Of a stretch of 64,000 nucleotides of DNA, positions 23,605 to 35,623 are shown piece after piece. Source of the DNA: Tethya wilhelma. Its lineage: Eukaryota; Porifera; Demospongiae; Tethyida; Tethyidae. The translations under genes and the position numbers were made by a program. The stretch is from assembly GCA_964030475.1 (NCBI GenBank), contig CAXIPT010000001.1, positions 23,678,593-23,742,592 on the forward strand, in the 5' to 3' direction. Position 1 is the stretch's first letter. Every line of letters begins with the position of its first letter. The notes below the pieces were generated by a model that saw only the letters and a list, made by a program, of their open reading frames with translations, did not search any database and had not been told where the DNA came from.

Positions 23605-24232
23605 AGCTGTCACGGTGTGAGTACAAAACTGATAGTGTTCAAATGACTGTGGTATGAACGTCAGAAGTTAGCTTACATGAAGGATTGCGAATGTTCACCC
23701 TCTGACACTGTATGTTGAGCAAGCCTGGTGTTGAACTGCATGTTTCTGTGCCTTTCTCTCATAAGATAAGCATCTATCTTATTTTTACTCTCTAAGTCTC
23801 ACAATTTAGCGATATCAGACCTCCGAAGACGTATATACAGTATATCAAAAATATCTCGACTTGTGCTTGAAATACGCTCATGAAACAAATTGTGTTGGAC
23901 GAGACAATGAATGAGCTATCTACTGACACCTAAACCGTGCAAATCGGTTGTGCGGAATCCGGGGCACTGCTAGCTCAATATTAATTTTGTATGTATGGAA
24001 AATTTTTGGGTGGGCGCGGCTTTGCAACAGCTTTAAGTATGATCGTGTAAGAAACACCATTGGATAGCGCTCGTGGTGAATTATCGTCAGATACTTGAAC
24101 ATTTACATATTACTTAGAAAAACTCTGCGGAAAAACAGCTGAATTTTTAGAGGTCTGACATCACTACTCACAACCTCTAGCCATCAGCTGAATCATTTCT
24201 CAACTGTTCTGCTCTAGCTGCCTCTAATTTCT

Positions 24233-24321
24233 TAGTCTCGTGCCCAGACTCCTCTCTCGCACGTTGATTTTCACCAGACCCTCTTTTCCTCGGAGAGGGG
24301 AGGAGTCTGGGCATGAGACTA
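24233..24321. repeat. Small foldback, TAGTCTCG family
   Basis: Arms 'tagtctcgtgcccagactcc' and 'ggagtctgggcatgagacta' enclose about 48 bp. It looks like a miniature deletion derivative of the longer element at 33597. Confidence 0.7.
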
Positions 24322-25089
24322 CTAATTTCTCGACTGTCTTGAAAACACGTGCACACTCTAAACTTATGTGCATGCGTGAGTAATGCATGCATGGTACGGG
24401 TCGATCATTATGTTAGCTAGAAACACACAAAGCCCAACGTTGACAGCTGTACAGACAAACAGACAGACAGACTCTCCCCCCGTACTACTCGCTATCTCAG
24501 TGGGGCTGGCTCAGGCTTGCCCCAATCTTACCACGGTGGATTGGACCGATTGTCCCATAGATAGGGATTCCGGACGCCACAAAATTCCACTGAATTTTGC
24601 AGGGCGTCTGTAGAAGCTAGACCTAACATTTTGGTACCAAAAGATAGCTTATGGTAAGGCCAAGCTAGCGGTGTGATTTGATTTAGACTAGCTTAAACTG
24701 TTTGCATTTTACGCATCAGTTTAATTTTTACCATACAAACTTCTTATGTGACAAAACGCACAATCGCGCAGGCCTTATTTTTGTTAGTCTGAAATTCTTT
24801 GGTACTCAGATTGTAGAGAATTTACCCAGGTATTAGCGGCTGTTTGTTGATTGTAAATATCTGTAATGGCTTCGAAGATAGAGCCTGTTTGGTGCTGGCA
24901 TATCAACCATTCGGAATCCCTACCATAGACACAATACAGATTCTTAACAGCCATTCCGTTCACTTCAATTCCTTTTAAATGACAACTGTATAATATTACA
25001 GCTCTATAAACAAAGAAAAAACACATTATATGAACAATTTCTAATGTGTTAAAGCTCATAATGACAACCATTCACAGCAGAAACACTAC

Positions 25090-25345
25090 TGATAGCTGCA
25101 ACAGGTGTAATGAGTCTCTGCAGTGTTGAAAAAAGTGAATGAACAAGTAGTAAAATTTCAAAGAAATAAGCAGTGTAGGAATGGGCAATTGATGCTGTAA
25201 AAAGTATTGGAACAATAAGGAATGATCTAATCCTGCCTGCTATGGTTTATTCCACTTTTTAGCCGAATGATAAGATTTGCAAATTGAGCTTGCAAGAAAT
25301 TTCTACATGGGAAGCTATTCAAGTATAGATCATTCTATGAACCAT
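25090..25345 (+). repeat. R-family element, partial copy (empty site for nested element)
   Basis: It contains 'acaagtagtaaaatttc', 'gtaggaatgggca' and, further on, the complement of the segment that in other copies holds the 550-bp insertion, here uninterrupted ('gatcattctatgaacc'). Confidence 0.65.
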
Positions 25346-25558
25346 GCATTTACAACAATTAGCTATGAGGCATAAAAATACAAGAGCTCTTGCCATGGCT
25401 ACCAAATAACACGGTTTACTAGTAAAGTGTTAGGTACACAAGAATAGCATTGATGGCCTATAATTATTAGCATAATACAACTATTCATGTGGATAACTCA
25501 GCAAACCGAGAACTTAAATTGGTTTGCTATTGGTCAGGCTATTCATATTCCACCGAAG

Positions 25559-25674
25559 AATCAGCTTCTGAAATTGAGCCTACAATTATGTTCAGCCAAC
25601 ATAATATATATTACTGTTTATTTTATGTTGGCTGAACTTAATTGTGCACATGGGCTCGATTTCAGAAGCTGATT
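25559..25674. repeat. Foldback element with ~45-bp arms
   Basis: 'aatcagcttctgaaattgag' at the left is the near-complement of the right end 'gatttcagaagctgatt'; inner arms 'gttcagccaacataa' and complement also pair. It is 116 bp with no coding content. Confidence 0.75.
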
Positions 25675-26279
25675 TTTAAATGATTAACTTATGTTTATGT
25701 GCTTTACATGCAGCCCACATAGGAACAATTCCTAAATGTTTAGAAGCACCATATAGGCCAATTCCTAGTGTGTATAAGCACCATTTAAATAATTATATAG
25801 AACACAATTTGTGGAAGGTTAAAATGACAACTGTTCACAATAGAAACTCGATCTATACATGTACACTGTATACAGATTTAGGAACAAACTTGTTCTACTC
25901 TTTTAGTGCATAAAATTTAATAGCTACCATGCATAGTGACAACTTTCTACAATAAAATAATACACAAAAATCTGTGTATAAAGGAAGCTTATAGACAGAC
26001 AACTTGACACGTACATATATAGGAACAATTCCTAATGTTTAAAAGCTTAAAAATGACAACCGTTTAACTAACGTAACAGAAAACGTACACATTTAGGAAC
26101 AATAATTGTTCCTTAATGTGTATACATGTATAGTGTTTTCTGTTGTAATTATTCTGATTGTTTGAAAGATTAATTAAAAGTGTTCATAATCGATACATGT
26201 ACTTATAGTAATACGTGTGGTAGTAGTTGAGACACACTCTTACCTATCCATGCATCATCAATGAGTGAATGCCAAACAA

Positions 26280-26463
26280 AGGACATTTAGGGGACAATAT
26301 GAATTCGGCTTGTTTGTCCTCGGAGGTTGTCCTCTTCTCAGAAGTATTGTTACAATAGGGAATCGGAATTTTGGGGAACTGTAAGAATTCTCTTTTGTTG
26401 AGAGGTTTATAATACTGTAACAGCATTCCTATCTCGGAGGATCCACTATCGGAGGTTCAACTG
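26280..26463 (-). mobile_element. Possible pogo/Tigger-like transposon end
   Basis: Read on the minus strand, 26463 onward starts CAGTTGAACCTCCGATAGTG and continues GGATCCTCCGAG, reminiscent of pogo/Tigger termini. No transposase frame or second terminus is apparent. Confidence 0.35.
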
Positions 26464-27040
26464 TATAACAGATCCATTAAAATCTTGATGTATAATTTGT
26501 TATCAATCATGCACTGCACTAAACTGTGCTGAGGAATCATGCCGAATGTCCCATTCACCCATCCATGGTTTACAACCAGCAATTATAGTCTATAAAAACT
26601 TTGGTTGCTAGGCAATTTTATTCACAACCTACATATTCTGTAAATGGCAAATAGACCTGCATTATGATGTAGTAGACTTTGTGTGTAACTTGTGACTGGC
26701 ATGCATATAGGCTACTGCCAATTAAGCACCAGGGCCTGTACCATATGTTCTGAATTTCTTTATTAACAAGCAGTAAAAATTTCAAAAAAAATAAGTAGTG
26801 TTAGCCTCGTTCACAGGCTTCCCCCCCCCCCAAAAAAAAGGGGGGAGGAGCTCAAAATGCACCAATATGACATGCTGCTGCAGATAAGGAGTGCAATAAT
26901 GAGAGTGCACTATATGTCAATAAGATATCAAAAGTTGATGGTGTGCTTAATAATGAGCCAGAAAACTTACATTTGCATGAGTGCTTATTAATGAATAAGC
27001 TCCTATAATAGTATACGTAAGATGTGCTATATCTGAATGT

Positions 27041-28410
27041 GCCACAACTAAAAGAAGTTTTTTTGGTCAAAGTTGAATGATCCCATTTTTCTATGTAATT
27101 CCTAATATTTACGACCAAAAGGAGTATGGAAATATTATTGCATGGTAAAGACCCACATGCAAGGTTTACTATGATACTATAAGGCCTGGACTTAGCCACG
27201 AGACATTAATTTTGTTCTAATGTTCACTTGCTCCACTAGCTACTAAAGTCCATCTGGTTTGAGAATGCCGGTAAAAAAAATCAAATAACTTTCTTATTAT
27301 CCAACCGATTTCAAAATTTCAAGCACTCGCGGGGTATTGAAAATGCTCATTCTCCTGGTTGTTTTTTTTTAACTTCCTACACCTTACCAGTCTAAAATTA
27401 GCTATTTTGTCCCATACGGTAAGTATTGCATGAATCTCATTATTTCACTTCCGGCGGGCATTCTCAAATCAGATGGACTTTAGACTGATCTCTTTGAGGT
27501 ACATCCTCGGAAGGAAGCTAGTTGGACCGATGGAGCTAATCATTAGTAAGAAGACTGACATATTATGACCTGGAAGTAGGTAATTTAGCTATTGGGGTTC
27601 AACAAAGAAGAACTCACTAGTAAATGGTTGAACGAAGTGCCATACAGAGATTCTTTAATTGAACATACTGGCAGCCATGACCCTGAGTCCTTGCCACACA
27701 TGCTGGATGCTGGGATACTACCCGCAGGCTGTAACAGTTGACCATGCATGCCGATATTGTATAGGTTGGTGTCATCTAGAATTGGAGGCAGAATGTTTGT
27801 GCATGTATAACTACATCATAAATCAGCTTTGTGTCCACTTAAAATGATTTTCAACATATAGTGATTAATTCAGCTTAGCTACCACGTAGTGCCAGTGACA
27901 TGAATAACACATTTACTTTCTAGTGATGCATGCTCAGTGCTGAGCATAAACATATTATAGACTTACCAGTTAACTGTTATTGAAAAAAGTTATGCTGACC
28001 ATAGAAATGCTTGAACTTCAAACCGAGAAACTCCTTGACCGTGAAGTTAGTCTTCCCTGTCTTCTCTAATAATCCAAACAACAGCCTGTGAAATTTTGAA
28101 ATCTAAAATTTTCGATGGAGGCACACTCTGCTAGAGCTCACCATAAACAGTCTGAAGTAGCATGTAATAGACCAGGCTATCGCGAAGCAAGATGGGAAAG
28201 AGCAGTTAAGGTAAAAGGCAGTGAAATTGGGGGAAATTATGAATACTAGGCGGCTTATTTAGTCTCTATATATCTTTTTCAACATATCAAGGTATACACT
28301 GTGAACCAGGAGAGTAAGTATCTGCTAATTCAAAATGTTCATGCATTGGGAGTGACTCAGGAGCTACTACAACTCTTTTCTCTCTATGGAAACATTGAAG
28401 AGTAAGTTAC
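27041..28410 (+). repeat. RBM48 5' region, source copy (B) of the duplication
   Basis: Upstream sequence and exons 1-2 of the intact RBM48 gene; partner of 11559-12948. This copy keeps the full reading frame. Confidence 0.85.
27246..27480. mobile_element. TA-flanked MITE, copy B
   Basis: It is 235 bp; left 'aagtccatctggtttgagaa', right its complement; TA on each side (27244-27245, 27481-27482). It lies about 640 bp upstream of the RBM48 start codon. Confidence 0.85.
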
Positions 28411-31400
28411 ACACACACAGCAAGTCAGTAGAGCTTTTTTGAAGGCTGGTTAAAAGTTAGGCTAGTAACTATTTATGCAAGCTAACAATACAAACTAGTT
28501 ACTGGGTTGATAAAATCAGAGACTGACCAGGCTGGGTGAATAGCTGAAATGTGTTGAATTTTGAATTTTCGCTTCAATCGTCCTTATCATTGAATGATTT
28601 CGTCTGCCTGCAGGTATAGACTACTAGATGAGTATCCCAGTGAACCTTACACTGATGTGTACTGGATAAAGTTTGTTGACATTAATGCTGCAAGGGTAGC
28701 AAAGAAGAAGCTGGACAATCATTCGTTCTTTGGGAAAAACATTCATGTTTGTTACGCACCTGAGTTTGAGTCGGTAAAGGATACAAGAGAAAAGCTCCAG
28801 CAGAGAAGAAGGACAATTGCTAGTAAAACCAATCCTATAGGCTATTCTATTGTTTTCTCCTTACAAACACTGAAACTGGAGAGAATTGATCCAGATAGGC
28901 AGGGAGATGTTTCACGGGAAAGCCAAAACTCTCCCTCTAATTTTACATGTGACTGTTAAGGTCCTATAATTTGTGACATGCCCAATAATGGACACTGGGA
29001 AATCCCCTAGATAATAGACCCATTGATAGAACATTTTCCACTTTGGAATTAGTTTCTGCAGGATGCTTCTAGTCGTTTGGTCACAGTCCATATAAACACA
29101 GACAATCACTAAATACCGTATAGCGGGAAATTTTCGTATGGTGGAAATTTTGGGATTTTTCGTATGCCGTTCGAATATACGAAAATTAAAACTACAAAAA
29201 TTTAACTTCTGCATTTACTTTATACGAGCCGCACCGCGTATATGAAATTTGAAACTACGAAAAAAAAAGTTCTGGCGCGTTTATACGAAATTTTGCACCA
29301 ACAAAAATTTCCCGCTATATGGTACATAAATTTGTATCACTTTTCTGATGGTGTTTGTCTTTCTACTTGCAGGCAAGGAACCTACTAGAAGTAGATCAGC
29401 TATCAATAGAGACATAACTGTGTCTTCATCGTTGACTAGCACCAGCAGGACACTAGCAAGTTCCACAGCATCTCTCTCTGAGACTCCTCAATGGAGGCAA
29501 CAGGGTGGTTCTAGGACTGACAGTGAGAGACGGCCTCCTCTCCTTCCTTCTTTACCTCCTCCTCCAAGCCATACCATAAGTGAACCAAGGTCAACTGATC
29601 CTAATGCTATCAACAGTGTACCAAACCACTCACTCCAATTTAAACCACCTAGTATGCTACAACATGATAGTGGTGGTACTACACATGTGCACAAAGATGC
29701 TGGGGCCAAGAATCCAAGTGAACTGCATCAAAATGAAGCTTCAGTTTTATCTTGCTCTCAAGATACCAGCTTATACAGTGCAAGTGGACTATCAAAATCT
29801 CAACGTGTTGCAGCATTTCTATCATCAAGTTTATCCTCCTCGGCTACTAGCCTATCACCAGGAAGGATACTCACTGGATCAGCATGTCACGACAGAGTAG
29901 CTTCTTCCCAAGAACCAAGGACTAGTGGTAGAAACACAGGACATGCTCTTGATAAACGTGTTCAAGCTAGCCATTCTAGTGACGGTGTACAAAGAGTTAA
30001 GGACAGTACTTATCCAGCCATTGATCATCACTCTGAGCAGAATTTTAACATTGTACACAAACCAACACCACCTCCAGTACTGGTAAGATACTACAAGTAA
30101 TAGTTGTCATAAACTTCCCCTCAATAATAATATTACAAGTAGTAAAAATTTCAAAAAAATAAGTAGTGTAGGAATGGGCAGTGCGGTAAAAAGTATTGGA
30201 ACAAGGCATGGTCTCAATTTCGGCACATGACTACTTCATTTTCATTCTTGTCAGTTGATTCCTCCTAAGGATCCTGCTAAGTGTCGTAAATGCAACGATC
30301 TGTACAACTATCATAATATTACAATAGTGCGGTAGCTTATTATTGTATTGGTTCAAATTCCTACTAATCAGTAGGCTAAGCAGTGGAGCAAACTATAACA
30401 GACAGGTATAACTTAAACTGGACTGTTAGCCAAGAGTTGGATATAAAAAATGAAGTAGTCATGTGCCGAAATTGAGACATGCCTTGTTCCAATACTTTTT
30501 ACCGCACTGCCCATTCCTACACTACTTATTTTTTTGAAATTTTTACTACTTGTTCATTCACTTTTTTCAACACTACAGTGTGGAAACTATTAGAGACTGG
30601 TTAGTCCTTACAAAAAGTTTGAGTAGCAGTACTACATTGAGTGGAGGAGGCTAATGCGCATGCGCATAATAATGCCACTTGGATAATGACCTTTGAACTC
30701 TACAAGAAGATGGCTACATTGAAGTACATGAATTTATACTCTCAGTTTCAAAGCTTTCTAGTTTTTGTTTAGGCTTATTTGTGATGAAAACGAGTATCAA
30801 GGAATGTAGTACCTATGAAAAGAACTTACTTTGTGCTGTCAAAGTTGGCTCAACACATTCTGGTTCTCTGGAAATGCTTTTCAAGTAAGTCAGTTAGGAA
30901 GTACGTACGTACGTACGTAAGTAAGTTAGAAGAACAAAAATGGCACTATGGTGGCTTCCCCCTAGCGCTCTCTACGAGTGCTGAGGAAACTTTTTGCGAG
31001 TTTCAAGACTTGCAAGCAGTTGGTAATCTGTTAGTGAGAGCCTCTGAGCAACTTTGAAAGTTTGATTTTGTTTGACTAGATTTTTATGGTGACCAACATT
31101 TTGTATTGTGTCAATGGGACAGTCGGCCCATTCCTACTATACGTACTACCGTACGTATGATATATCCCATGTAGACTGGAAATAAGTCTGTGGACTCTTC
31201 TATTCACAATATTAGAGAGCATATGAGCAAGGTGAGATTGTAAGGGGATGCTGTAGACCAATGGGTAGCTATGGGTCCAGCCATATTTCTAGACCTTATC
31301 CTTTATGCTTCTTTTTACCCCGTGCACGTTTGCACACTCAGGGGTAAAGTGTTTGGTCTGGGCAGTTGAATGTCTGCAATTTTTTGGCCTGTTTGGGCGT

Positions 31401-32090
31401 TAGGGACATTTTCAGTGTCTCAAAAGGGAATTGGGAGTTAGCCTGTACGTGTTCGGCGATGCAAAGAGATGTTTTAGAAGCTAGAAAAACGCTTGTTTTC
31501 CTTGTTTCAAGATCATTCTGTTTCTGCGTTCTTTCATGCCACGTGGCCACTTCAGATTACGTAGTGGCCAGTAGTCCGTATACTTTCCAGATTTTGACTC
31601 AGTGCATGAGATTCAGTGGGCTTGAGAGATCCTTCACTTGCAGCGCACGAGGTACAAGTTCTCTGAGCTCTTGTTCCCATTGTGTTTGATCCTTCTGGTA
31701 AAGATCATCAAAATCAAAGGCAAAGCCTATAGTGTAAGGATTGAGAAATCTTTTTCTCTTTCCCTGAGACTACTAGTACTCCACGCAAAATGAAAAGAAC
31801 AAACTACACCTACTGTTGTTTACAAGGTTTCCATGAATATAGTTTTGTGTGGGAAAAATATTAATCAGAGAACAGTCAGTATGTTGTATTCCATTCTATT
31901 GTATCAACCCTCAACTTGATGACAAGTATTGGCTTGCCCATGCAAGTTTTGTGTGCAGGCTTGTTGTTATCATGTGACTCTACCCTCTTGAGAACCTGTG
32001 TTCTTTATGTACTTGCAGGTATGGCAAGTTCCAGGTAACACTACTGTGTCGTCTAAACCACCAAAACCTAAAAAACGAAAGAGAATTTAG
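28115..32090 (+). CDS. RBM48: RNA-binding protein 48, five exons, 398 aa
   Basis: RBM48 (with ARMC7 in animals) acts in the nucleus in splicing of minor, U12-type introns. Exons: 28115-28210, 28292-28401, 28614-28822, 29373-30082, 32019-32090. All junctions are GT-AG and phases close exactly (0, 2, 1, 0). The N-terminus has YREARWERAVKVYTVNQESK, matching the vertebrate family. The RRM spans about residues 33-130: ALGVTQELLQLFSLYG, then EYRLLDEYPSEPYTDVYW, then HVCYAPEFESV, closing with REKLQQRR. Exon 4 is low-complexity Ser/Pro-rich, and the protein ends PKKRKRI, like the KQRRRI end of the human protein. Intron 4 (1.9 kb) holds an R element and an unrelated pseudogene. A dead duplicate of exons 1-2 lies at 12.7 kb. 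Confidence 0.92.
29116..29322. mobile_element. TA-flanked MITE, CCGTATAGC family (RBM48 intron 3)
   Basis: Left end 'ccgtatagcgggaaatttt', right end 'aaatttcccgctatatgg', with TA at both flanks (29114-29115, 29323-29324). It is 207 bp and non-coding. A relative with 'ccggaaatattgac' ends lies at 35839-36058. Confidence 0.75.
30131..31164 (+). repeat. R-family element, full-length copy in RBM48 intron 4
   Basis: This ~1.03-kb copy is the clearest. The left arm (30135-30245) recurs inverted at 30450-30545, then comes the right part shared with 1-316, ending 'ccgtacgtatgata'. A tandem 'acgt' run at 30902-30917 differs between copies. It is non-coding. Confidence 0.8.
31296..31763 (-). pseudogene. 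Unidentified pseudogene, one frame with three stops
   Basis: On the minus strand a single frame of about 155 codons runs without frameshift but with TGA, TAA and TGA inside. It reads protein-like: FAFDFDDLYQKDQTQWEQEL near the start, LTPKQAKKLQTFNCPDQ later and a basic end RARGKKKHKG before TAA. I do not recognise the family. It lies antisense inside RBM48 intron 4, just beyond the R element. The colinear frame and intron-free look suggest a fairly recent processed copy or a last exon, but no poly-A tail is visible. Confidence 0.5.
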
Positions 32091-32983
32091 TATGTATAAG
32101 TTCTGTGAACTTACATTATTGTCAAGAAAGAAGACCTTCGAATATTCGTACATGGTTGATCAGAAGTCCTCCACACACTGACTAAAGATCAAGATGATCA
32201 TGAGAGTCATAGTAGTTTATCTATTATGGTCACGATTTCAATTTTGAATTGCAGTGGTCTGCATGTTCGAATCCTTGTATGTATTTGTACTAGCAAAGTT
32301 TTTCGTAGTTCATATGTATTCATTCTGTGATATTGTGTTTGCATCGATATCCTCAGCTATATTTTAGTACTATAATTGTAGCATCATATAGCATGCAAGA
32401 AGCCTAATGGCAGTCTGTAGTAATTCCTGCTCATGCAGCTAGAGGAAAGCATTGTAATCACACATGCACTCATTGCATGACAATCAGTCTGTCCTTGCAC
32501 TTGCCATTGAAGGAAATAGAAGATATTAAGATGCTGATGGGTAGGTACTAAAGGTAGAGTAAATAAAATTATTGTATTTATACATCATGCCAGCTGAATG
32601 TTGCTGTGTCTGCATAACTCCATGTTTTCATACAGGTCCTGGTTTAAACAAATTGATAGTTTCTATATGCATGAAGCTAGAGGCATATGATAAGGTTAAC
32701 TATACAGCAAAATCACTATTCTATAATGTTTATATGCATGCAGTAGTATGGTAGAATTATGACTACCAGTGGCATGCTGATGCATGTGCATGGTTGGCAT
32801 ACAATTAGCTTTAAATTTGAAGAATGATTTACCTCTAGAAAGTAGCACTATGCATGGCCAGGCAGCTTCACGGGCCACACTGTGACAGCTACAGGTGCTT
32901 GAGAAAAATTAATAGTGGGTGGGGCTTGCTTTACAGATAAACAAACCGTATTAATTTTAAATTTAATTTGTGGTCTGTCAGTC
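32091..32983. other. Intergenic stretch between RBM48 and the ankyrin gene
   Basis: About 0.9 kb, AT-rich, with RBM48 3' sequence and the likely promoter/5'UTR of the next gene. No kinase exon or other coding unit was seen, so the ankyrin protein does not start with a DAPK-like kinase from here. Confidence 0.55.
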
Positions 32984-34618
32984 ATGGCCGTGGAGGTGGA
33001 CAAAGATGTTCTAAAGTCAGCTTGTGAAGCAGGAAATTTAGACGAGATTTTGAAGTACAAAGGACTCAGCCTACAAGTTGGATATAAAGACTATTGGCCA
33101 CCTAACTCCACACCACTTCACATTGCTGCTAGGTAAGCAAGCTTGCCCATATAGTTACAAGTCTCATGCTTGGCCTAGTAACTTGTATAATAAAAAAATC
33201 ATATTATTATGCCCTTCTACCAAACTGACCAAAATTCTCAGAGAATTAAAGAATCTCCAGCTCTTGAAATTCAGCTTTCCATTCAAGTGGGGCGGGTTAT
33301 AGATTACCTTCTAGCTCTGGTTCCAAACCCTTCAATTTTAGGCTGTTATTCATGCTTTAGCCACTCTACATCCTCTTTCAGGAAGGGACATCAACATATT
33401 GTGAGGTTCCTCATCGAACATGGTCACTGTGATCCGATGTGTACTGCTGATTGGGGTTGGACTCCACTACATTTAGCTTGCCGGTGAGTGATGAAGTTGT
33501 GTGGATTTGACTATAATCATCTAAACCCCACATACTAGCATATACATGTACTTAACTATGACTGATATGGCTCATATATATAGTCACCTCAGTAATTAGT
33601 CTCGCGTGCCAGACCCCCCCTCCCCCCCAAGGAAAATGGGGGTTTGGTCACCATTGCACACAGGACTTGTAACAGCGGAATGCAATTATTATGTAAGCTA
33701 GTCAACAACCACATGCATGCACGCCCACGCAACACACAGCGTGCACTGAGTATACTGTTTAATAGTAAGCGCAATGGAGAGCTCTAGCGCTAGCAGTGTC
33801 TCTTATAAGTGCTACCAACCATCACTATGGATGCTCCAGGTGTTTTTTCAGCTTGTAAAACACTTTAGGCAAGAGACCATGGCACAGAGACTTCCGTACC
33901 CGGTCGGGAGTAACACGTCGATTGATGTACACACACTTGCAAACAGTGTTGATTAATGTTTTATTGTTACCATTGTGCTTGTGCCCACCCAGACAGTGTA
34001 ACCAGTTGTACCTATTGTTGTATTTGTATGACTTCATGTCGTGTATAAAAGGACTGCCAACTTGGGCAGCCTCAGTCTCAGATTGTCGCAGAATGAATTT
34101 ATGTCAGTTGAAGTTTTGAACTTGAATGCTAGCTTGAAAGAGTTACATCTTGTGGACAACTGGAGATATCGCAGTATTAGTAGACCGACTTTGAATTTAT
34201 TACACAGCGCAGTCAGAAAGCAAATGTGGGTGAAATTAAATTCCAACGTGACGTCAATGCAATCATTGAATCTGATTGGCAGTGCCAGTATCTGGCGCTG
34301 GTTACAAGTCCTGTGTACAATGGTGACCAGACCCCCATTTTCTGCGGGAGGTCTGGCATGCAAGACTATACTCAGTAATAAGGTCATGCAACTTCTGATG
34401 ACATCCATGGGCATTGTGATGTAAAACGTCATTGATGTACACCAGTGTTTCCCCCAAAGAGGGGTAGGAGAGCACTCCCCTCTCCTTTCAACTACCTCCT
34501 CCCCATACAAATACATATAAAACTGCTAATTTTTGGAGAAATTTAAGCAACCCCTCCCACTTCCTCCCCTCTTTATTTTTTTCCTGGGGGAAACTCTAGT
34601 ACACTCCATACTGTATAA

Positions 34619-34699
<81 letters not shown>

Positions 34700-35577
34700 A
34701 GATTGGGGAAACTGGAGGTGGTGAGGTACCTCATTGAATATGCTGGTTGCTCCACTGCTTGCAATGATAATGTTGGACGGACTCCTCTTCATCACGCTTG
34801 TAGGTGAGCTTTTTGATGCAATAAAACCTGTACTCAAGCTATCAACTCAGTGGTATCGTCTCATGAGATCAATTTGCACGTAATCAACTCTATTTAATGT
34901 TTGCGTAATCAACTGCTTTTAAATCAACTCTAAACCAAATCAACTCGAACAAAATCAACTTGTATAAAACTTTTTCTATAAAGGTATATAATTATTGTAC
35001 CAAATCTTCTCTCTGTACTTGTACAAAGTTTCTTTGCTTTCGTGGCCGTTCCTGTAATTAAGATTACATGCCTCACGCTATAATAGATACGCTTAACAAT
35101 TATTAAGACTGATGTACAGGTTTCTTTCTCTTGTCAGGTATGAAAGATTGGAGGTGGTGAGATACCTCATTGAACATGCCGGTTGTCCCACCGATTGCAA
35201 GGATAATGGTGGATGGATTCCTCTTCATCATGCTTGTCGGTGAGTTGGTTTTGAAAGCTATAACAGTGTCTTTTAATGCATGAGTGTAGAATTATTATTT
35301 GTTGATGTAGTATGTAAAACTGGTCAAGGTCCCGGCATGTGTTACTTTATTACTTTTCTCTCTCTTGTCAGTTCGGGGAGACTGGAGGTGGTGAAATACC
35401 TCATTGAACAGGCTGGTTGTACCACTGATTGTAAGGATAATGATGGATTGGGTCCTCTTCATTGTGCTTGCAGGTGATCATGAGTGGATAATTTAAGAGA
35501 TATACTTTATACTATTTTTCCTTTCTCTGTGATGTATGGCTTCATGAACATATTGCCAGCCCTCAATTGTATTCACG

Positions 35578-35623
<46 letters not shown>

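Larger units (their letters stand above)
23210..27040. other. Gene-free region with small foldback elements
   Basis: No convincing exon was found. It holds foldbacks at 23552-23604, 24233-24321 and 25559-25674, an R fragment at 25090-25345, a short hairpin near 26088-26120 ('aggaacaataattgttcct'), a pogo-like transposon end near 26280-26463, and a poly-C/poly-A run at 26821-26838. Confidence 0.5.

Noticed and set aside
24383..24613. 76-codon + strand frame
   Set aside because: Includes a (CAGA)n run and no recognisable domain; no neighbouring exon fits.
25680..26130. Repeated 'aggaacaattccta' motifs suggestive of a CRISPR-like array
   Set aside because: Spacing is irregular, copies differ, and the host is an animal; they are part of small inverted-repeat debris.
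34041..34424. 127-codon frame with a leucine-rich-repeat look
   Set aside because: It lies inside and runs past the end of the 774-bp transposon; Leu content is chance and no LRR spacing holds.
34526..34837. Arg-Glu repeat open frame
   Set aside because: It is the CT microsatellite read in reverse; the true coding part here is exon 3 of the ankyrin gene on +.
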